From assembly GCA_027083485.1 (NCBI GenBank), contig JALWOO010000355.1, forward strand, positions 1-5,907: a stretch of 5,907 nt of DNA, given 5' to 3'. The stretch comes from Amylibacter sp. Lineage in GTDB: Bacteria > Pseudomonadota > Alphaproteobacteria > Rhodobacterales > Rhodobacteraceae. Numbering within the stretch: the first letter of the stretch is position 1; every line of letters starts with the position of its first letter. Below are positions 5,189-5,907 of the stretch, piece by piece. The notes under the pieces were generated by a model that was not told the DNA's origin, did not search any database, and saw only the letters and a list, made by a program, of their open reading frames with translations. The position numbers and the translations under genes are program-made.

Positions 5189-5907
5189 ATGGCTAAATGG
5201 CTGAAAGTAGCAGTGACAACCGGGGCAGTTGCCCTTTCGGCTGCCAATATGGCTGGTGCGCAAACCATGTCCTTGGCGGATGCCTTGGTGCATGCATATA
5301 CGACCAACCCGCAATTATCATTGCAACAGGCCACGGTGCGCACCACTGACGAGGGTGTTATTACTGCCCGCGCGGCGCTGATGCCGACCCTTAGCCATGA
5401 AACCAGACTGAGCATAGCCAAGGATTTGGGGAACACCCCTGTCGCCGTGGATGGTAATCTCGAGCTTCAGATGACAACGCGTCTGGCATTGCAGATCTAT
5501 GACGGCGGAGCCAATCGCAAAACCGTAGAGGCCGCCCGTATGGCTGTGCTGGGCGCACGTGCCGCTTTGAAAAACGTCGAACAACAGGTTCTGTTAAACA
5601 CGGTCAGCGCCTATATGAACGTGCGCCGCGAACAGGAATTTGTCCGTCTGGCGCTCAACAACGTGCGCGTGCTGCGTGAACAGGTGCGCGCCGCCAATGA
5701 CCGTTTTGCCGTTGGCGAGGTTACCCGTACCGACGTTAGTCAGGCACAAGCCCGCCTGGCTCAAGCTCTAAGCACTTTGGCCTCCAACCGGGGCAACCTA
5801 CAAAAATCCATCGACGGGTTTGTTGCTGTTGTCGGCAAAAAACCCGGCACTTTGCGCACCCCGCCGCCTGCCCCGAAAATCCCCTCGACCGTTGCCAAGG
5901 CCGAGGC
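5189..5907 (+). CDS. tolC: TolC-family outer-membrane efflux/type I secretion protein, N-terminal part
   Basis: The frame runs open to the window edge, so the C-terminus is missing; 239 residues are visible of a family usually around 440-480. The first 24 residues are a Sec signal peptide: basic MAKWLK, a hydrophobic core, and AGA before the likely cleavage at Ala24-Gln25. MSLADALVHAYTTNPQL (27-43) starts the first outer-membrane efflux repeat, LALQIYDGGANRK (99-111) is the usual transmembrane-to-helix turn, and RFAVGEVTRTDVSQAQARLA (172-191) is a hallmark of the type I secretion TolC group. The protein would form a trimeric beta-barrel and periplasmic helical tunnel for drug efflux or protein secretion with inner-membrane partners encoded elsewhere. 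An AGGGA Shine-Dalgarno sequence (5178-5182) lies six bases before the ATG. It follows the methyltransferase-like gene at 71 nt and may have its own promoter. Confidence 0.94.
   Translation, partial: MAKWLKVAVTTGAVALSAANMAGAQTMSLADALVHAYTTNPQLSLQQATVRTTDEGVITARAALMPTLSHETRLSIAKDLGNTPVAVDGNLELQMTTRLALQIYDGGANRKTVEAARMAVLGARAALKNVEQQVLLNTVSAYMNVRREQEFVRLALNNVRVLREQVRAANDRFAVGEVTRTDVSQAQARLAQALSTLASNRGNLQKSIDGFVAVVGKKPGTLRTPPPAPKIPSTVAKAE

Noticed and set aside
1..5907. Mobile elements, CRISPR arrays, tRNA genes or phage genes
   Set aside because: No terminal inverted repeats with transposase motifs, no regularly spaced repeats, no cloverleaf-like sequence and no phage-type proteins were found on either strand.

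Overview
The window reads as chromosomal DNA from an alphaproteobacterium, most likely of the Rhodobacterales/Roseobacter type. That is a judgement from protein character and gene order, namely an isoaspartyl-methyltransferase-like gene directly upstream of tolC, a DUF3445 haem protein and a divergent Lrp/fold-III decarboxylase pair. No rRNA or other marker gene is present to confirm it. GC content is moderately high and even, and I see no tRNA, IS element, CRISPR array or sign of recent insertion.

Layout: (1) 1-405, + strand: the C-terminal part of a DUF3445 / haem-dependent oxidative N-demethylase-like protein, with a strong hairpin starting at its stop codon. (2) 456-887, - strand: an Lrp/AsnC regulator, divergent from (3) 1000-2130, + strand: a fold-III PLP ornithine/lysine decarboxylase. 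The 112-nt gap between them holds a repeated TTGCCCA motif and an inverted repeat, which are candidate operators. (4) 2127-2657, - strand: adenine phosphoribosyltransferase (apt), whose stop codon overlaps that of the decarboxylase tail to tail. (5) 2730-3056, - strand: a small antibiotic-biosynthesis-monooxygenase (ABM) fold protein, upstream of apt in the same direction. (6) A 263-nt non-coding stretch, then 3320-4318, + strand: a stand-alone DUF2235 alpha/beta-hydrolase followed by a plausible intrinsic terminator. (7) 4461-5117, + strand: a protein-L-isoaspartate methyltransferase-like SAM enzyme that lacks the canonical active-site motif. (8) 5189 to the window end, + strand: the N-terminal two fifths to half of a TolC-family outer-membrane channel.

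Functionally this is mostly housekeeping. The decarboxylase makes a diamine (putrescine or cadaverine) and the divergent Lrp-type protein is its likely regulator. Apt salvages adenine, which spermidine synthesis releases through methylthioadenosine, so the tail-to-tail pair may share a metabolic logic; this is inference. The methyltransferase-like gene and tolC are codirectional and close, but the spacer has room for a separate tolC promoter. I found no convincing new multi-gene system. The points most worth checking are the divergent methyltransferase, the palindrome over its ribosome-binding site, the repeats between lrp and the decarboxylase, and the orphan DUF2235 hydrolase.
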